Of a stretch of 52,292 bases of DNA, positions 1-10,924 are shown piece by piece. Source of the DNA: Conidiobolus incongruus B7586 (Eukaryota > Entomophthoromycota > Entomophthoromycetes > Entomophthorales > Conidiobolaceae); NCBI GenBank assembly GCA_000697335.1, contig JNEM01012590.1, forward strand, positions 1-52,292, given 5' to 3'. The notes under the pieces are model-generated. The model saw only the letters and a list, made by a program, of their open reading frames with translations, had not been told where the DNA came from and ran no database searches. The translations under genes and the position numbers were made by a program. Within the stretch, counting starts at the first letter, position 1, and each line of letters opens with the position of its first letter.

Positions 1-896
1 TTTATAAAAATTAAATATATATATATTATTAAATATAAAGAAATAAAAATATATCAAGTATAACATCTCTACTAAATTATAATATATATAATTATATTTG
101 GTTTAAGAAATTAAAAAATATATTTATAAAAAATAAAACTTTATAAATTGATTTTATTTATCTAATATTAAATATTATTTTTTTAATAATAAAAACCTTT
201 ATTAAGTATTAAAAGTTAAAAGTTTTATAGTAAAATTAATTAATGATAAAACAAAGTATTTATTTTATATATTTTATTTTTTTTATAAATTATATATTAA
301 AAAATATATTTTAAAATAATTATTTAAATATATTATTATTTAAAATCTATATTAATAATCATTATACCAAAATCATAAAAAATATTATTATAGTATTTTA
401 TTATTATGAGAATATATAAATATATTAATAAAAGTATTTAATAATACTAAGCAAAAAATTGATATATGATAGATTATAATCTAAATAAATAACCAATATT
501 TATGGTATTTGATATAATCAAAATCAATTTTAATATCAATATAAATTATTTTTAATTAAATTCTTATCAAGTTTAAACCAACTTGATAATTTTCAATTTT
601 AGTTAAAAATCTATTTAAATATTTTAAAATATTTAAAATATATGATAAATTGTGTAATAATAATTTTAAAAGATGTTGAAATCCTATTTCATTCCAATAT
701 AAAAAAAATCTTGAAATATTATCAATGTAACTTATGGCTTGCAATAAATCAGATAAAAATAAATTGCTCAAAAATTCATATTAAATTTATTTAATATTGA
801 ATTTACATTAAATAATCTAAAATTATATATAAAAATTAATGGATACATTAGAGATATAATGATATTAATTTGAATTAATTTATTTAATATTTATAT
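1..896. other. AT-rich intergenic DNA at the window edge
   Basis: Almost pure A/T sequence with no convincing gene. A 71-codon open frame lies on the minus strand at 556-771. It has no recognisable motif, has extreme AT codon content, and is flanked by noncoding-like DNA, so I treat it as chance or as a relic of a decayed element. The last part is the downstream region of the carboxypeptidase gene that ends at 897. Confidence 0.5.
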
Positions 897-2123
897 CTAT
901 TGAATATTTTTAATTTCTAAAACCAATGCAGCAATTGCAGCGGTAAATTGTTCTCCTTGAGGCACAATATAACTTGGAGGTAATAAAAATCCATAATCGC
1001 CAGTATCTTGCAATTCGGCAGCAAATGGATACTTCACTTTCCCTTTTTCAAAGGCCCAGTCAACTGAAGATCCTGTAGCTGGATATATCGTTTTGCAAAT
1101 ACTTCCAGATTTGAATTTGGGTCCTCCCGCTTTGAAAATGGCGTCAACTGCAACCTTGTCCAAGCGGTCAAATTCCGCATCTTTGGAAACCGGGTCGCAA
1201 GTGTATGCATATGGATGCATCCACATCTGACCATATGAATGCGTATCCAAGTACATTACTGTATTTGGTTTGGATTCGATATATTTAGAGAGTGCATGAG
1301 TCTCGGGAGCGCTAAATGGCGATGGACCAGCCCAGTTGTCTTTACATTCACCATTTTTCGTATTATTCCAAGCAAAATCCCAATTTCTGTTCAGATCAGT
1401 ACCGATACAAGGAGAGTTTTCATTGGGCTGTAAATTCTTTCGCCATAGACGATCAATTCGAGTAAAATCGTAACCATCGATATTAACTACTGGAATGAGG
1501 TAAAATTCGTAATCTTCGACTAATTCTCCAAATTTGGAATTTTCAGTATGTTTAGTAATTAACTGAGATGCTAAATAAGATACTGTGGAAACTCCAATCC
1601 ATTCGCGAGCGTGAATTCCTCCATTAATAATGATCTTTGGCTTAGAATAACCTCCTGGTTTTGTTATCTTAATAGCTTTAATGGTTTTATTTTCGTAAGT
1701 TTTCCCAACCGTTTCCCAACTAGCGTACCCTTTAGAATCTTTGATCAACTTCTCAAAATACTGGTAAATTTCTTTAGTTGTGCGATAGTCATTGAAGAAC
1801 TCGTCATTTCTGGCACTTTTTGCACTGAATATTTTGATTTGGCTCTTATCGATCATTCCCTGGATATTGTCATTAATGATCCTGTACTTCAAAGGGAACC
1901 CCTTAGGAATTTGACTAGCTAACTCAGGTGAGATCCTTGCTTGAACCTTACCAATACCCGGATGAGCCCAAGTATCAACATTATATCTATTCTCAAAATC
2001 TTGATATATTTTTATATCTTGATCATTCTTCAACTCAATTTCTATCAATTTGTCATTTGTATAATTTTCGGAATTTATCCAATTTAGTTGGTTCAAGAGA
2101 CTTAATACTAATAATAATTTCAT
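897..2123 (-). CDS. secreted zinc carboxypeptidase, M14A family, A-type (long prodomain)
   Basis: A 408-residue intronless frame that is predicted to remove C-terminal hydrophobic residues from proteins outside the cell. Residues 1-18 form a signal peptide. Residues about 24-100 form the inhibitory propeptide and residues about 110-405 the catalytic domain. Zinc ligands are H171 and E174 (GGIHAREW) and H295 (DTHSYGQMW). The substrate carboxylate site is N245-R246 (DLNRNW), the tyrosine equivalent to bovine Tyr248 is Y347, and the catalytic glutamate is E370 (FAAELQDTG). The pocket position equivalent to bovine Ile255 is V354 (GSSVDW), which argues for A-type rather than B-type (Asp) specificity. 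The disulfide pair C239/C260 is kept. All key residues are present, so the enzyme should be active. A TATA-like box lies about 45 nt upstream. A paralogue sits at 13703-15127. Assignment by motif recognition is secure; the biological role (nutrient or host protein digestion) is inferred. Confidence 0.93.
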   Translation of the reverse strand: MKLLLVLSLLNQLNWINSENYTNDKLIEIELKNDQDIKIYQDFENRYNVDTWAHPGIGKVQARISPELASQIPKGFPLKYRIINDNIQGMIDKSQIKIFSAKSARNDEFFNDYRTTKEIYQYFEKLIKDSKGYASWETVGKTYENKTIKAIKITKPGGYSKPKIIINGGIHAREWIGVSTVSYLASQLITKHTENSKFGELVEDYEFYLIPVVNIDGYDFTRIDRLWRKNLQPNENSPCIGTDLNRNWDFAWNNTKNGECKDNWAGPSPFSAPETHALSKYIESKPNTVMYLDTHSYGQMWMHPYAYTCDPVSKDAEFDRLDKVAVDAIFKAGGPKFKSGSICKTIYPATGSSVDWAFEKGKVKYPFAAELQDTGDYGFLLPPSYIVPQGEQFTAAIAALVLEIKNIQ

Positions 2124-2163
2124 TATTTTATAACTTTATCATATTTTGTTAGAATTATTCTCT

Positions 2164-2175
2164 CATTTATAAGAT
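2164..2175 (-). promoter_or_regulatory. TATA-like box of the first carboxypeptidase gene
   Basis: Read on the minus strand this is CTTATAAATGAG, 40-50 nt upstream of the start codon at 2123. It is a plausible TATA element, although the whole region is AT-rich so chance matches are common. Confidence 0.4.
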
Positions 2176-4099
2176 TGGCAAAATCAGTGCATAAACTTAT
2201 TTTAATTAATGAAAGTAAAACATATGGATCTCCTAGAGCCAACTTGATTTAATTTTAGCAAACAACTATTATTATGATAGGTTGCATTATATCATATATG
2301 TGCTTATATTTAGACAGATTTTAAAATTCAAAAAGTCAAATTATTGAAACAAGGGTAGTTTAGTAAGATTTTAATCTATTAATCACTTCAATTCAAATCA
2401 TAGTGATTATTAGTTTAAATTCTTGGAAATTACTATTGTGTTTATATAATTTTAGGAATAATTCATCATAAATTCATTTCAATTCAATACTATTATATAT
2501 CTAATATAAAACCAATTTAAAAAAGAATTTTCAGTTCCAAAAAAATTGAAAAAAAATTAGAAATATAATACGATTGATCATTAATATCATTATAATGCAC
2601 ATAAATTAATATTAAGTTTAAAAATGCTAAATGATCTAAAGAGTTTAGGGGTTATTAACAATATGTTTAGCTGTATCTAATTATGTTTCAACTTAATGAT
2701 TTATATATATCTTATATTGTGAGATGATAGCTTGTTTTATTGAAACTTTATCAAAGTGTCAAAGGATCAAGAATAAATATTACTAGATTCGATAACTTGG
2801 CATATATATATATGCTTTCCCAAGTACATTTCAGATCTTTATTGAAAATGTTTTTTTCATTTAAATCCTCAAATCTGTTGAAATAGAGTAAATTCAATAC
2901 CACAAATAAAAATTGAAATAACACTAATCACTTCAAATGCTTTTATTAATCAAAAGAAAATCTCTGATAAATATCCTAAAGAAAACCTCAGTTTGATTAT
3001 GTAAATATCGTAATTGAGAACCGAAATATCCACTAAGTCTGGAAAATCTTTTCCATATGATCAAATGTTAAAAATATCTCATTAATAATGTTTAATTAAA
3101 CATTTCAAGAATTTCAAAATTTTAGCTATTTATTTGAGTTTGATTTAAATAATATTGTATGTTTTAGACTAATAACTTGAATTATAATAATATTGTATTA
3201 TCTCCTTTTCACAATCTTTTTTAATTTTACTCCTTTAACAATTTCGTAATTTTAATGATCTTTATTATTATTATTATTAATTTTCCATTTTTATAAAAAT
3301 TTCGAGGAAAAAAAAAGTTAGTAATCCACGGGAAACTTAAAAATCATCTGATGAATCTGACCATTTTCTTTATTTTGATATATATTAGAGTATTAAAATT
3401 ATTGGTTTATCATGTAATGTTTTGGTAGTATAAATACAAAGTCCTGTTACCCTTAGTATTAGTTTATATATAATCATAATTATTTCAACTTTATTTATTT
3501 ATCATTAATCTATATACTTTTTGAACTTAAAAATAACAAAATATGAATTTATCCTAATTAAGTATTGACAATCTATGAGTAAAATTACTTGGATATTAGT
3601 GGCTGTTGGTAATTTTACCTAAAAATCAGGTGATCAAAAAATTTCATAAAGAGTTGTGGATTGATGTGATGTTGGTGGAAACACTCGATTATTTTGTTAT
3701 TATTCACTTCTGGAATATTTGTATGAGTGATAATATTGGGTAGTCGCCCCTTAATTGGCTTAATTCATGCATGTATAGGTCGTTTGACAAAGGTGATTGG
3801 ATGATAGGGGAATCGTATGTTTCATTCGAAATAGAGAGAACTTTATCAATCCTATAAGCATATACATTATATTGTTTTTATACTATATAGAGAATATGGA
3901 CCAATTTGGAAAATTCAGTCACATCAACTGAATTTTATCAATTGAATAAAAATAGAAAATGAACTGATTGTAGAATGGATGAAATTGGTATAAATAAAGT
4001 ATTAAATACGTAATCAACTCTATAACTTTAATTGAAATTTTTAAAGTGTATAATAAGTAATTTTATTTCAATTGATCACTGTATATATAATTCATCATA
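2176..4099. other. intergenic region between divergent genes
   Basis: About 1.9 kb between the divergently transcribed carboxypeptidase (-) and ALDH7 (+) genes. It holds AT-rich DNA with a short ATT run near 3264-3280 and a TATATATAA stretch just before the ALDH7 start at 4100. I see no gene or RNA in it; both promoters must lie here. Confidence 0.5.
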
Positions 4100-5635
4100 A
4101 TGGTAAGCAACGAAATTAATGTTCAAGAAATCTTCCAAGCTCTTGGCTTGTCCCAATCTGAAGTCAACAAAGGTGTCTACCACGGTGAATGGACTGGTAA
4201 CGGTCCAATCGTTGAATCCTACAGCCCTTCCACTGGTGAACTCTTAGGTAAAGTTCAAACTGGTTCCCTGGAAGACCTCGAACAATGTACTGTCAAAGCT
4301 ACTGAAGCTCAAAAGCAATGGCGCGAACTCCCTGCTCCCCGTCGTGGTGAAATCGTTCGTCAAATGCGTGAAGCCTTGAACGACAAGTTGGAGCCTTTGG
4401 GTAAATTGGTCGCTTTGGAAATGGGTAAGATCTTGCCTGAAGGTTTGGGCGAAGTTCAAGAATACATTGATATCTGTGACTACGCTGTTGGTTTGAGCCG
4501 TATGCTCAACGGTCAAGTTGTCCCATCTGAAAGACCTGGTCACTTTATGATGGAACAATGGAATCCCTTAGGTGTTGTAGGTGTCATCTCTGCTTTCAAC
4601 TTCCCTGTTGCTGTCTATGGTTGGAACAGCGCCATTGCTATGGTTTGTGGTAACACTGTCCTCTGGAAGGGTTCTCCTACCACTCACTTAACCTCTGTCG
4701 CTGTCACCAAGATCATTACCAAGGTTTTGGAAGATAACCAACTTCCTGGAGCCATCTGTGCTCTCTGTACTGGTGATGTTGATATTGGTAAACAATTGGT
4801 TGCTGATGACCGTATTCACCTCGTCTCTTTCACCGGAAGTACCCATGTTGGTCGCCAAGTTGCTGAAGTCGTTCAAAAGCGTTTCGGTAAGCTCATTCTT
4901 GAATTAGGCGGTAACAATGCCATCGTTGTCATGGATGATGCTGATATTGAATTGGCTATCCGCTCTGTTCTTTTCGCTGCTGTCGGTACTTGTGGTCAAA
5001 GATGTACCACCACTCGTCGTTTATTCCTCCACGAAAAGATTCACGACGACTTTATTGATCGCTTGATTAAGGCTTACTCCCAAGTTAAGATTGGTAATCC
5101 CTTAATTGAAGGTAACTTGTGCGGTCCTCTTCACACCAAGCAAGCTGTCGAAAATTACAAGAACGGTATTAAGCAAGTTCAAGAACAAGGTGGTAAGATT
5201 CTCTATGGTGGTAAGGTTTTGGAAGAATTAAAGGGTAACTTCGTTATGCCCACCATTACCTCCATCTCTCACGATGCTCCTGTTGTCCAAAATGAAATTT
5301 TCGCTCCCATCCTCCACACCTTCAAATTCTCAACCCTTGAACAAGCCATTGAAATGAACAACTCTGTCAAGCAAGGTCTCAGCAGCAGTTTGTTCACTAC
5401 TAATCCTGCTAACATCTTCAAGTGGACCGGACCTGCTGGCTCTGACTGTGGTATTGTCAACGTCAACATCCCTACCAACGGTGCGGAAATCGGAGGTGCC
5501 TTCGGTGGTGAAAAGGAAACTGGTGGCGGCCGTGAATCCGGTTCTGATGCTTGGAAGCAGTACATGAGAAGACAAACATGTACTATCAACTACAGTGGAC
5601 AACTTCCCTTAGCTCAAGGTATCAAATTTGAGTAA
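4100..5635 (+). CDS. ALDH7A1: alpha-aminoadipic semialdehyde dehydrogenase (ALDH7 / antiquitin family)
   Basis: A 511-residue intronless frame, the same length as the short form of human antiquitin. It oxidises alpha-aminoadipate semialdehyde (in equilibrium with piperideine-6-carboxylate) to alpha-aminoadipate with NAD, a step of lysine degradation, and may also detoxify other aldehydes. Residue numbering matches the human enzyme: N167, K190, the cofactor motif FTGSTHVG at 244-251, general base E268 (ELGGNN), nucleophile C302 (GQRCTT), aminoadipate-binding E121 and R301, and E399 (NEIFAP). The C-terminal block [11 protein letters not shown] is typical of ALDH7. No mitochondrial presequence is visible, so the product may be cytosolic. 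Strong C-ending codon bias against the AT-rich background suggests high expression. All catalytic residues are intact. The family is certain; the exact fungal substrate is inferred. Confidence 0.96.
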   Translation: MVSNEINVQEIFQALGLSQSEVNKGVYHGEWTGNGPIVESYSPSTGELLGKVQTGSLEDLEQCTVKATEAQKQWRELPAPRRGEIVRQMREALNDKLEPLGKLVALEMGKILPEGLGEVQEYIDICDYAVGLSRMLNGQVVPSERPGHFMMEQWNPLGVVGVISAFNFPVAVYGWNSAIAMVCGNTVLWKGSPTTHLTSVAVTKIITKVLEDNQLPGAICALCTGDVDIGKQLVADDRIHLVSFTGSTHVGRQVAEVVQKRFGKLILELGGNNAIVVMDDADIELAIRSVLFAAVGTCGQRCTTTRRLFLHEKIHDDFIDRLIKAYSQVKIGNPLIEGNLCGPLHTKQAVENYKNGIKQVQEQGGKILYGGKVLEELKGNFVMPTITSISHDAPVVQNEIFAPILHTFKFSTLEQAIEMNNSVKQGLSSSLFTTNPANIFKWTGPAGSDCGIVNVNIPTNGAEIGGAFGGEKETGGGRESGSDAWKQYMRRQTCTINYSGQLPLAQGIKFE

Positions 5636-5864
5636 AAAAAATATTTTCATTTGTCATACAAACCATATTTTTAAATAAAAATAAAATTTCAATATTCATC
5701 ATTTAGGATATAAACCATTACAATTTTATTTAACTCGGTAATATTTTTAAATATCAAAATTTTTATTTAGAAAAGTTTTTCAAAAATTATTTAAATCTAG
5801 AATAAAGAGGTATTAATATATTATATCGAATCATTAAATATTGTTTAAAGAAAAAATAGATTTG
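5636..5864. other. intergenic, ALDH7 3' flank
   Basis: AT-rich DNA between the ALDH7 stop and the tRNA gene. It holds the 3' end of the ALDH7 transcript; nothing else is seen. Confidence 0.4.
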
Positions 5865-5869
5865 AAAAA
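5865..5869 (-). terminator. RNA polymerase III terminator of tRNA-Phe copy 1
   Basis: On the minus strand a run of five T lies 24 nt past the tRNA 3' end and is the first T5 downstream. T runs of four or more end Pol III transcription. Confidence 0.55.
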
Positions 5870-5893
5870 TTCGTTTTATCAAGATTTATTGCA

Positions 5894-5916
5894 TGCCACC
5901 ACCGTGGATTGAACAC

Positions 5917-5959
<43 letters not shown>

Positions 5960-5966
5960 AAGCAGC
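5894..5966 (-). tRNA. tRNA-Phe (anticodon GAA), copy 1
   Basis: A 73-nt cloverleaf without intron. D stem GCTC/GAGC, anticodon stem TCAGA/TCTGA around loop CTGAAGA (anticodon GAA), T stem CCGTG/CACGG around TTCAATC, discriminator A, no encoded CCA. The internal A and B boxes are good. The acceptor stem is odd: GCTGCTT faces TGGTGGC, which gives three Watson-Crick pairs (1-72, 2-71, 5-68), three G-U wobbles, and a U-U at 7-66. The sequence is identical to the copy at 16867-16939. A solo LTR begins 11 nt upstream of its 5' end. Confidence 0.92.
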
Positions 5967-5971
5967 ATATT

Positions 5972-5976
5972 GAAAA
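5972..5976. repeat. 5-bp target-site duplication (GAAAA), left copy
   Basis: GAAAA directly before the TG end of the solo LTR. The same five bases follow its CA end at 6537-6541. The duplicated target lies 6-10 nt upstream of the tRNA-Phe 5' end. Confidence 0.85.
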
Positions 5977-6536
5977 TGTGACACTTATTATCTAATGGAT
6001 ACCTTCTCTCACTCAAAATCACTACCAAATTACCCATTATCCCAATTAAGCCATATAAATAATCTCAACCAGTTGTGAATAAGGCTCTAAACCCTTGATA
6101 TCACAATACCTACATGACCACGCTATTCATCCGTGATAGCCTATTTATGCCAACACTTTCCACTCAGTCCAAAAGATGACTTTCTATTCTACTCTACAAA
6201 TAAACCTTATTTTCCTACTAAAAACCTGCTCTCAAACGTACTCAAGGGGCCGCTTATAGCTTCACTTGAGACATATTCTATTATCCGTTTGCATCCATTC
6301 CTATTGATATTCTGTGACTTTGCCTTCTTAGCATGTCAAATCCTCACACTGCCACTACTACTGCTGATTTAGTCGCCCTCTTTAATGCCCCATTCAACAG
6401 TAATCATGGTCGGATAGCCAGGGAACTGATCATCGGCAGTCTACCTCAGTTTGTAGGCACAATGCTTCACAATCTGGCTTACACAATGGCTATGTCAGTA
6501 TCCTCGATGACGCTCAAGGAGCTAATAACTGTGACA
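5977..6536 (+). mobile_element. solo LTR inserted upstream of tRNA-Phe copy 1
   Basis: A 560-bp fossil LTR that starts TGTGACA and ends TGTGACA, so it has the TG..CA ends of LTR retroelements, and is flanked by a perfect 5-bp duplication (GAAAA). It is richer in G+C than its surroundings. It is colinear with the LTR at 16475-16856 over both ends and most of the body, for example the shared ends, a CCGCxTATAGCTxCACTTGAG block near 6250, and an open frame starting near 6333. The open frame begins inside the LTR and reaches its 3' end, which resembles Ty1, where gag starts within the LTR. No internal region or second LTR is present. Superfamily (Ty1/copia or Ty3/gypsy) cannot be told from an LTR alone. 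The sharp target duplication suggests a fairly young insertion. Confidence 0.82.
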
Positions 6537-6541
6537 GAAAA
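6537..6541. repeat. 5-bp target-site duplication (GAAAA), right copy
   Basis: Matches 5972-5976 exactly and directly follows the CA end of the solo LTR. Confidence 0.85.
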
Positions 6542-7880
6542 GAAATCTAAAATATACTTAATTATTTGAAACACAATATTATACTTAAATATTTCAGAAT
6601 TTAAATTTAGTATACATTCTGATTTATCTAAAAAATAATTTACTTTTTGAATATTTAATATTCTTATTCATTTGATTATATTCTATATAACTCTGAAAAT
6701 TACTTCGTTTATTATGCCAATTATCGTTTTCTTTCCAATTGAATTCATATTTTGCACAAATATAATTCCTTCTATATTATCATATATAAATAATGACAAA
6801 AGATAAATTAATTTTTATATTTCATACACGTGCGTCATATTAATCGAATTAATATGTGAAATTCGTTTTTTCAACATATTGTAAATTATTCTTCAAAACT
6901 TTATAAGTTGTCAATGACCAATTTTATTAGCAAAATATTTAAATAGTTAAACAATATATAGTAAACATAATATGATGTCAAAATGATAATGCTTAATTCA
7001 TAGTTATTTATTCCAACAAATATCTTAAAGAGTTAACAATTATAGATATATAACTATTAATGATTGTAATACCTTCTAAAAAATTCCTAATTTGATGTAT
7101 AATAGATATTACACTTGATTTAATATAGATTTTATTCAGATAATTTTGTTGTTATATAAAAATTATAAATCTTAAATATTGAATTCAAAATATTAGGGCA
7201 ATAGTATGGCATATTAAAAATATATCACAAAATAATTTCACTAGAAATAAAAAAATTATTAAAATAGAGTTTTGATAAGCAAAAATTAATACTAATTAAA
7301 TAGTAATTGAAAATTTTGTTCTAAAATTTATTTTTACAGTCTTTGGATCAGTCATGTGATTAATGTTAGGTAATTGAATGTGTTGAAGCGAAGTGGACAC
7401 TTAATCAAAATTGATGTAAGTATTATTAATACAACATGGATATAAAATGATTGTTTACAGATATAAAGATATTGATGAAAGGTGAATAAAAATTATAATT
7501 AGTAGAATTGAAGAATTATATTATTAACCAATAGAGTAAATACATAAAATGCTAATATTCGAAAAAACATAGTCAAATATACCTAATAAATGACAATAAA
7601 AAGTATGATCTTTATACTATTGATTATGAATTGTTAAACATTAGAGATGAATAACAAAATTTATCTTAATAATTAATTTATAAACGCTATTTATATATAA
7701 AACGAAAAGCTTACTTAGCTAAAAATATTTAAAACGTCAATTCTAAGTGTTGAAATGAAAGCAATGGAACAATAAAAAGTTATAATAGATACTTTGATAT
7801 AAATGAAAATTTCAATAAAAACAGTTAAACTAAAATTAGTTACAAATTTTAATTAATGACTAATAATAATACTAATAAAT
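6542..7880. other. intergenic AT-rich DNA
   Basis: About 1.3 kb with no gene, RNA or clear repeat that I can support. A short CACGTG-like site lies near 6828. It is downstream of the convergent-side MOCS2A gene. Confidence 0.45.
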
Positions 7881-8192
7881 TTAGCCACCTGAAACGGGAG
7901 GTATTAAAGCAATTTCGTCATTTGGTTGTAAAACAATATGGTCAAAGGAGTCAGATACAATGTAATTTTTGTTAACCGCTATAGTAGCAGTTTCCATTAT
8001 AATAGATAATTTGTTGTGGAGTTCGAATACTTTTTGAAGAAGATGGTTCAATTTAAAGGGAGTTTCGTCTACTTCTATCAAGTCGAAAGCTTCGCCATGT
8101 GTTGTAGCATCTCTAGCACCTGCAAAGTAGAGTACTTTTACATACTGTTTGGAAGTATCATCGTCGCTTTTTGAATTGAGATTATTAGCCAT
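7881..8192 (-). CDS. MOCS2A: molybdopterin synthase small subunit (MoaD/MOCS2A, sulfur carrier)
   Basis: A 103-residue ubiquitin-fold protein that carries the thiocarboxylate sulfur used by molybdopterin synthase to turn cyclic pyranopterin monophosphate into molybdopterin, the second step of molybdenum cofactor synthesis. The diagnostic end is PPVSGG; the terminal Gly-Gly (102-103) is adenylated and thiolated by the MOCS3/Uba4-type activator. Residues 18-27 (YVKVLYFAGA) and LQPNDEIALIPPVSGG match the MoaD beta-grasp core. The start at 8192 leaves a hydrophilic 16-residue leader; no targeting signal is seen, so it is likely cytosolic. It is intronless and its start faces the ACP gene 228 bp away, a possible shared promoter region. 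The large subunit (MOCS2B) is not in the window. Confidence 0.92.
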   Translation of the reverse strand: MANNLNSKSDDDTSKQYVKVLYFAGARDATTHGEAFDLIEVDETPFKLNHLLQKVFELHNKLSIIMETATIAVNKNYIVSDSFDHIVLQPNDEIALIPPVSGG

Positions 8193-8420
8193 CTTTTGTG
8201 TTTATTGAATGATATGACATCATTGAATAATTGATTATAATATCTCATGAGATAAGGATCAAATGATAAAGTGATTATGGGATATTAATATCATCAAATT
8301 GAATCAATCACGAATCCCATGAATTTCAATCTAAGGATTGATTATATAAAATTTTTATTTGTCATCATCCCAATCTCCATAAAATTACCAATTTTATATT
8401 TAAAAACGTCAAATATTAAA
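8193..8420. promoter_or_regulatory. divergent promoter region MOCS2A/ACP
   Basis: The 228 bp between two divergent start codons must hold both promoters. An in-frame ATG at 8319 would add 34 hydrophobic, AT-coded residues to the ACP; the codon bias changes sharply at 8421, so this segment is better read as 5' UTR and promoter. Confidence 0.5.
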
Positions 8421-8810
8421 ATGCAATTAAACTTACTTCGTCAAGCTTCTCGCATCGCTCAACGCTCCACCCGCTTCGCTACCCCCTCCCGCATCGTTGC
8501 CGCTAAGGTCAACTACAACCAACTCAATTGGACTCCCGTCCGTTTCTACGGTGATGCCGGCTTAACTAGAGATCAAATTCAAGCCAGAATCTTCGAATTA
8601 TTAAAATCCTACGACAAAGTCAACGTTGAAGCTCTTACCGCCGATGCTCACTTCAACCGTGACCTCAAGTTAGACAGTTTAGATACCGTCGAAGTTGTTA
8701 TGGCCATTGAAGAAGAATTCAGTATTGAAATTCCCGACCATGACGCTGATGAGATCAAGAGCGTTGGTGATGCTATTGAATATATTTCCCGTAGAGAAGA
8801 TGCTCACTAA
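8421..8810 (+). CDS. ACP1: mitochondrial acyl carrier protein (ACP1/NDUFAB1)
   Basis: A 129-residue protein. Residues 1 to about 43 are Arg- and Ser-rich with almost no acidic residues, a typical mitochondrial presequence ending near RFYGDAGL. The ACP domain follows, with the phosphopantetheine attachment Ser86 in DSLDTVE (DLKLDSLD). It carries acyl chains in mitochondrial fatty acid and lipoate synthesis and, in most fungi, is also a subunit of respiratory complex I and a partner of LYR proteins in Fe-S cluster assembly. I chose the ATG at 8421 rather than an upstream in-frame ATG at 8319, because C-ending codons begin at 8421 and the upstream stretch reads as AT-rich UTR. No intron. The divergent neighbour is MOCS2A. 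Confidence 0.95.
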   Translation: MQLNLLRQASRIAQRSTRFATPSRIVAAKVNYNQLNWTPVRFYGDAGLTRDQIQARIFELLKSYDKVNVEALTADAHFNRDLKLDSLDTVEVVMAIEEEFSIEIPDHDADEIKSVGDAIEYISRREDAH

Positions 8811-9348
8811 TTTTAACTATCAATTTATTATTAATTTGAATAAAAAACAATTATAATTAAGTTTTATCTATTTATTGAATTTGTTATATATATTTAAATT
8901 TTTATTTTATTTTTATACAAAGTATACTTATATACTAGTTATTATCAATTATAAACACATTTTTATTTATAAATAAATAATTTAGATTGGCATTGTATCT
9001 GTTATTAATACTGTGTTTTTTAAAATAATCCTAACACTAATTATTTAAAAAGCTTTGTTATTATTACTAAAAATTATTTTATATTTATACTTGATTTATC
9101 AAATATATATCCATTGATTAATATTAATATTAAATGATTTAAAATAGTAAAAATAATAAATTTGAAATTAATTCAAGATGCATATTTGAAGTGTTATCAA
9201 AATTCATTTAAATATTTCAAAATTTAGATATTTTAAAAGAATGATTTTAATGAAGAATAAAGACATATTATTGAATTAAACATCAACCAATCAAATATTT
9301 GAAAAATAGTAGCAAAATATCCATATTTTAATATAAAATAAGTTTATA
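8811..9348. other. intergenic, convergent 3' flanks
   Basis: About 540 bp of AT-rich DNA between the convergent ACP (+) and SmG (-) genes. No gene seen. Confidence 0.45.
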
Positions 9349-9700
9349 TTAATTTAAAGGTTCCAAAGCTTCTATAGTCACAATACTATTTCCTCTAATG
9401 ACCTATAAAAATTTTTGAAAAATTAATACATATATTATATTTAGTAATAATAAAAATGAAGTTACTTACAATCATACCAATATTTTTACCAGGTAGATTA
9501 TCTTTAATTTCGATGCTTTCGTCAATAACTAAATTCATAAAAGGGTCAAAGCCTCTTAAAATTCCTTGAATTTTACGGTTGCCATTAATTAATAATTGAA
9601 TTTTTTTATCCATATATCTAAATAAAATAAGTTATCAAAAATGAAAGATTAATTAAAATTATCATTACCTTTTAAGTTCTGGAGTAGGAGCTTTACTCAT
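9349..9700 (-). CDS. SNRPG: small nuclear ribonucleoprotein G (SmG), three exons
   Basis: Three exons on the minus strand: 9700-9669, 9617-9470 and 9402-9349, joined in frame to give 77 residues, the usual SmG length. The introns (51 and 67 nt) have GTAATG and GTAAGT donors and TAG acceptors. SmG is one of seven Sm proteins forming the ring around U1, U2, U4 and U5 snRNAs in the spliceosome. The Sm1 motif ([16 protein letters not shown]) and Sm2 motif ([14 protein letters not shown]) are nearly identical to other eukaryotes. The short first exon encodes [11 protein letters not shown], matching the conserved N terminus. Splice sites were placed by eye from homology and keep all phases (2, 0). 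Confidence 0.94.
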
Positions 9701-10924
9701 TTTTGCTTAATAATTATTATTTGAATTTGATATAGTTATAATTAGGAAAAATAAATTAAGTTTTTTGGGGTTGATTATTATGATACAATAATTAGTGTTT
9801 ACAATATCACTTGAGTTATTTTAATTTATTCAGGTTATTCTAATCAGGATTATTATGGGATTATGATTTGAATTTATTAATTTTTAAATTTTAAAATTAA
9901 AATATTATATTAATATAAAAGATAATAAATCTTGTATGTTATATAGATTCTTGTTAATAAAAATGAATAAATTTAAATATTTTGAATAATACTTCAACTT
10001 TTGCTACTCGAGTTTATTGAATTGGCAATGGATTTTAATATGAATTAGTTATCTAGTTCTTTCATTTATATTAAATATGTAATATAATTATAAAGAGATA
10101 CATACATAATATCCTAACGATTGTTACATAAACTTGAATTGAATGTTTTATATTTTATGATGTTGATCATAATCCAAACATGAGCATAGAATTTGATTTA
10201 CTCCCTAAAAACAATTAATTCTTTTGATAATTATTATTAAAGATGTAATATATTATCAAATTACTATTAGTTAGCTTGACATTCGAATTCTATTCTATGA
10301 ATAGTTAATATAAATTTAATATTCAAACACAATCAAAATCTTTTACAATATGAGGTAGTTACCACAAATAGACAAGATTAACTGTATTCAAATCGTGGAG
10401 TTTGAAAATCCACTGCCAAATTTGTAAGTGATGATCCCTATCGAAAAATTGGTGCTAAGAGCCTCCACATATTACCAACTTAGCAAAAAAATGTTGAGAA
10501 TGGTTAGAAAATCTCCAAGATCATCAGTGAATAATTATTAATTAAAACAACAGGATTAATATTAAAAATTAAATGACTATATGAAATTTATATGGAGATT
10601 TCGATTAAATAAAAAGTTGACTCTAAAATTGAATAATAATTAGTTAGAAATATAGAATAATTAAATAAATAGATTAATATTTATTTTGAATTATATAATA
10701 TATATTTAAAAAATCAAATCATAAATAAAAAATATCTAAAATAATTTTTAAATCATTCTTCGGTTTAGAGTTAACAAAATTATAATTTATTTATATTGGA
10801 AAAAAGTGGGAAATTATAAATTTACAATATATGTGGTGGAGTGTGTTGGAATTAGTAATCATTGTTGAGCATATAAGATGTCTAATCTAAATGAAAAATC
10901 AAATCAGATTCAAATCTTAAAATA
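9701..10924. other. intergenic AT-rich DNA
   Basis: About 1.2 kb between the SmG start and the end of the F-BAR gene. A patch of higher GC near 10355-10520 has no clear coding potential or RNA fold that I can support. Nothing else seen. Confidence 0.45.

Noticed and set aside
1-470. Possible third, inverted copy of the decayed AT-rich repeat at the window start
   Set aside because: Only one block of about 25 nt (AAAGTATTTATTTTATAT) matched well; too weak in DNA of this composition.
556-771. 71-codon minus-strand frame
   Set aside because: No motif, extreme AT codon use and no conserved neighbour; long chance frames are expected in this composition only rarely, but nothing supports a gene.
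5269-5602. Antisense frames of 90-106 codons in ALDH7
   Set aside because: Shadows caused by biased codons of the sense gene.
8319-8420. Upstream in-frame ATG that would lengthen the ACP by 34 residues
   Set aside because: Codon bias changes abruptly at 8421 and the shorter form has a normal mitochondrial presequence.
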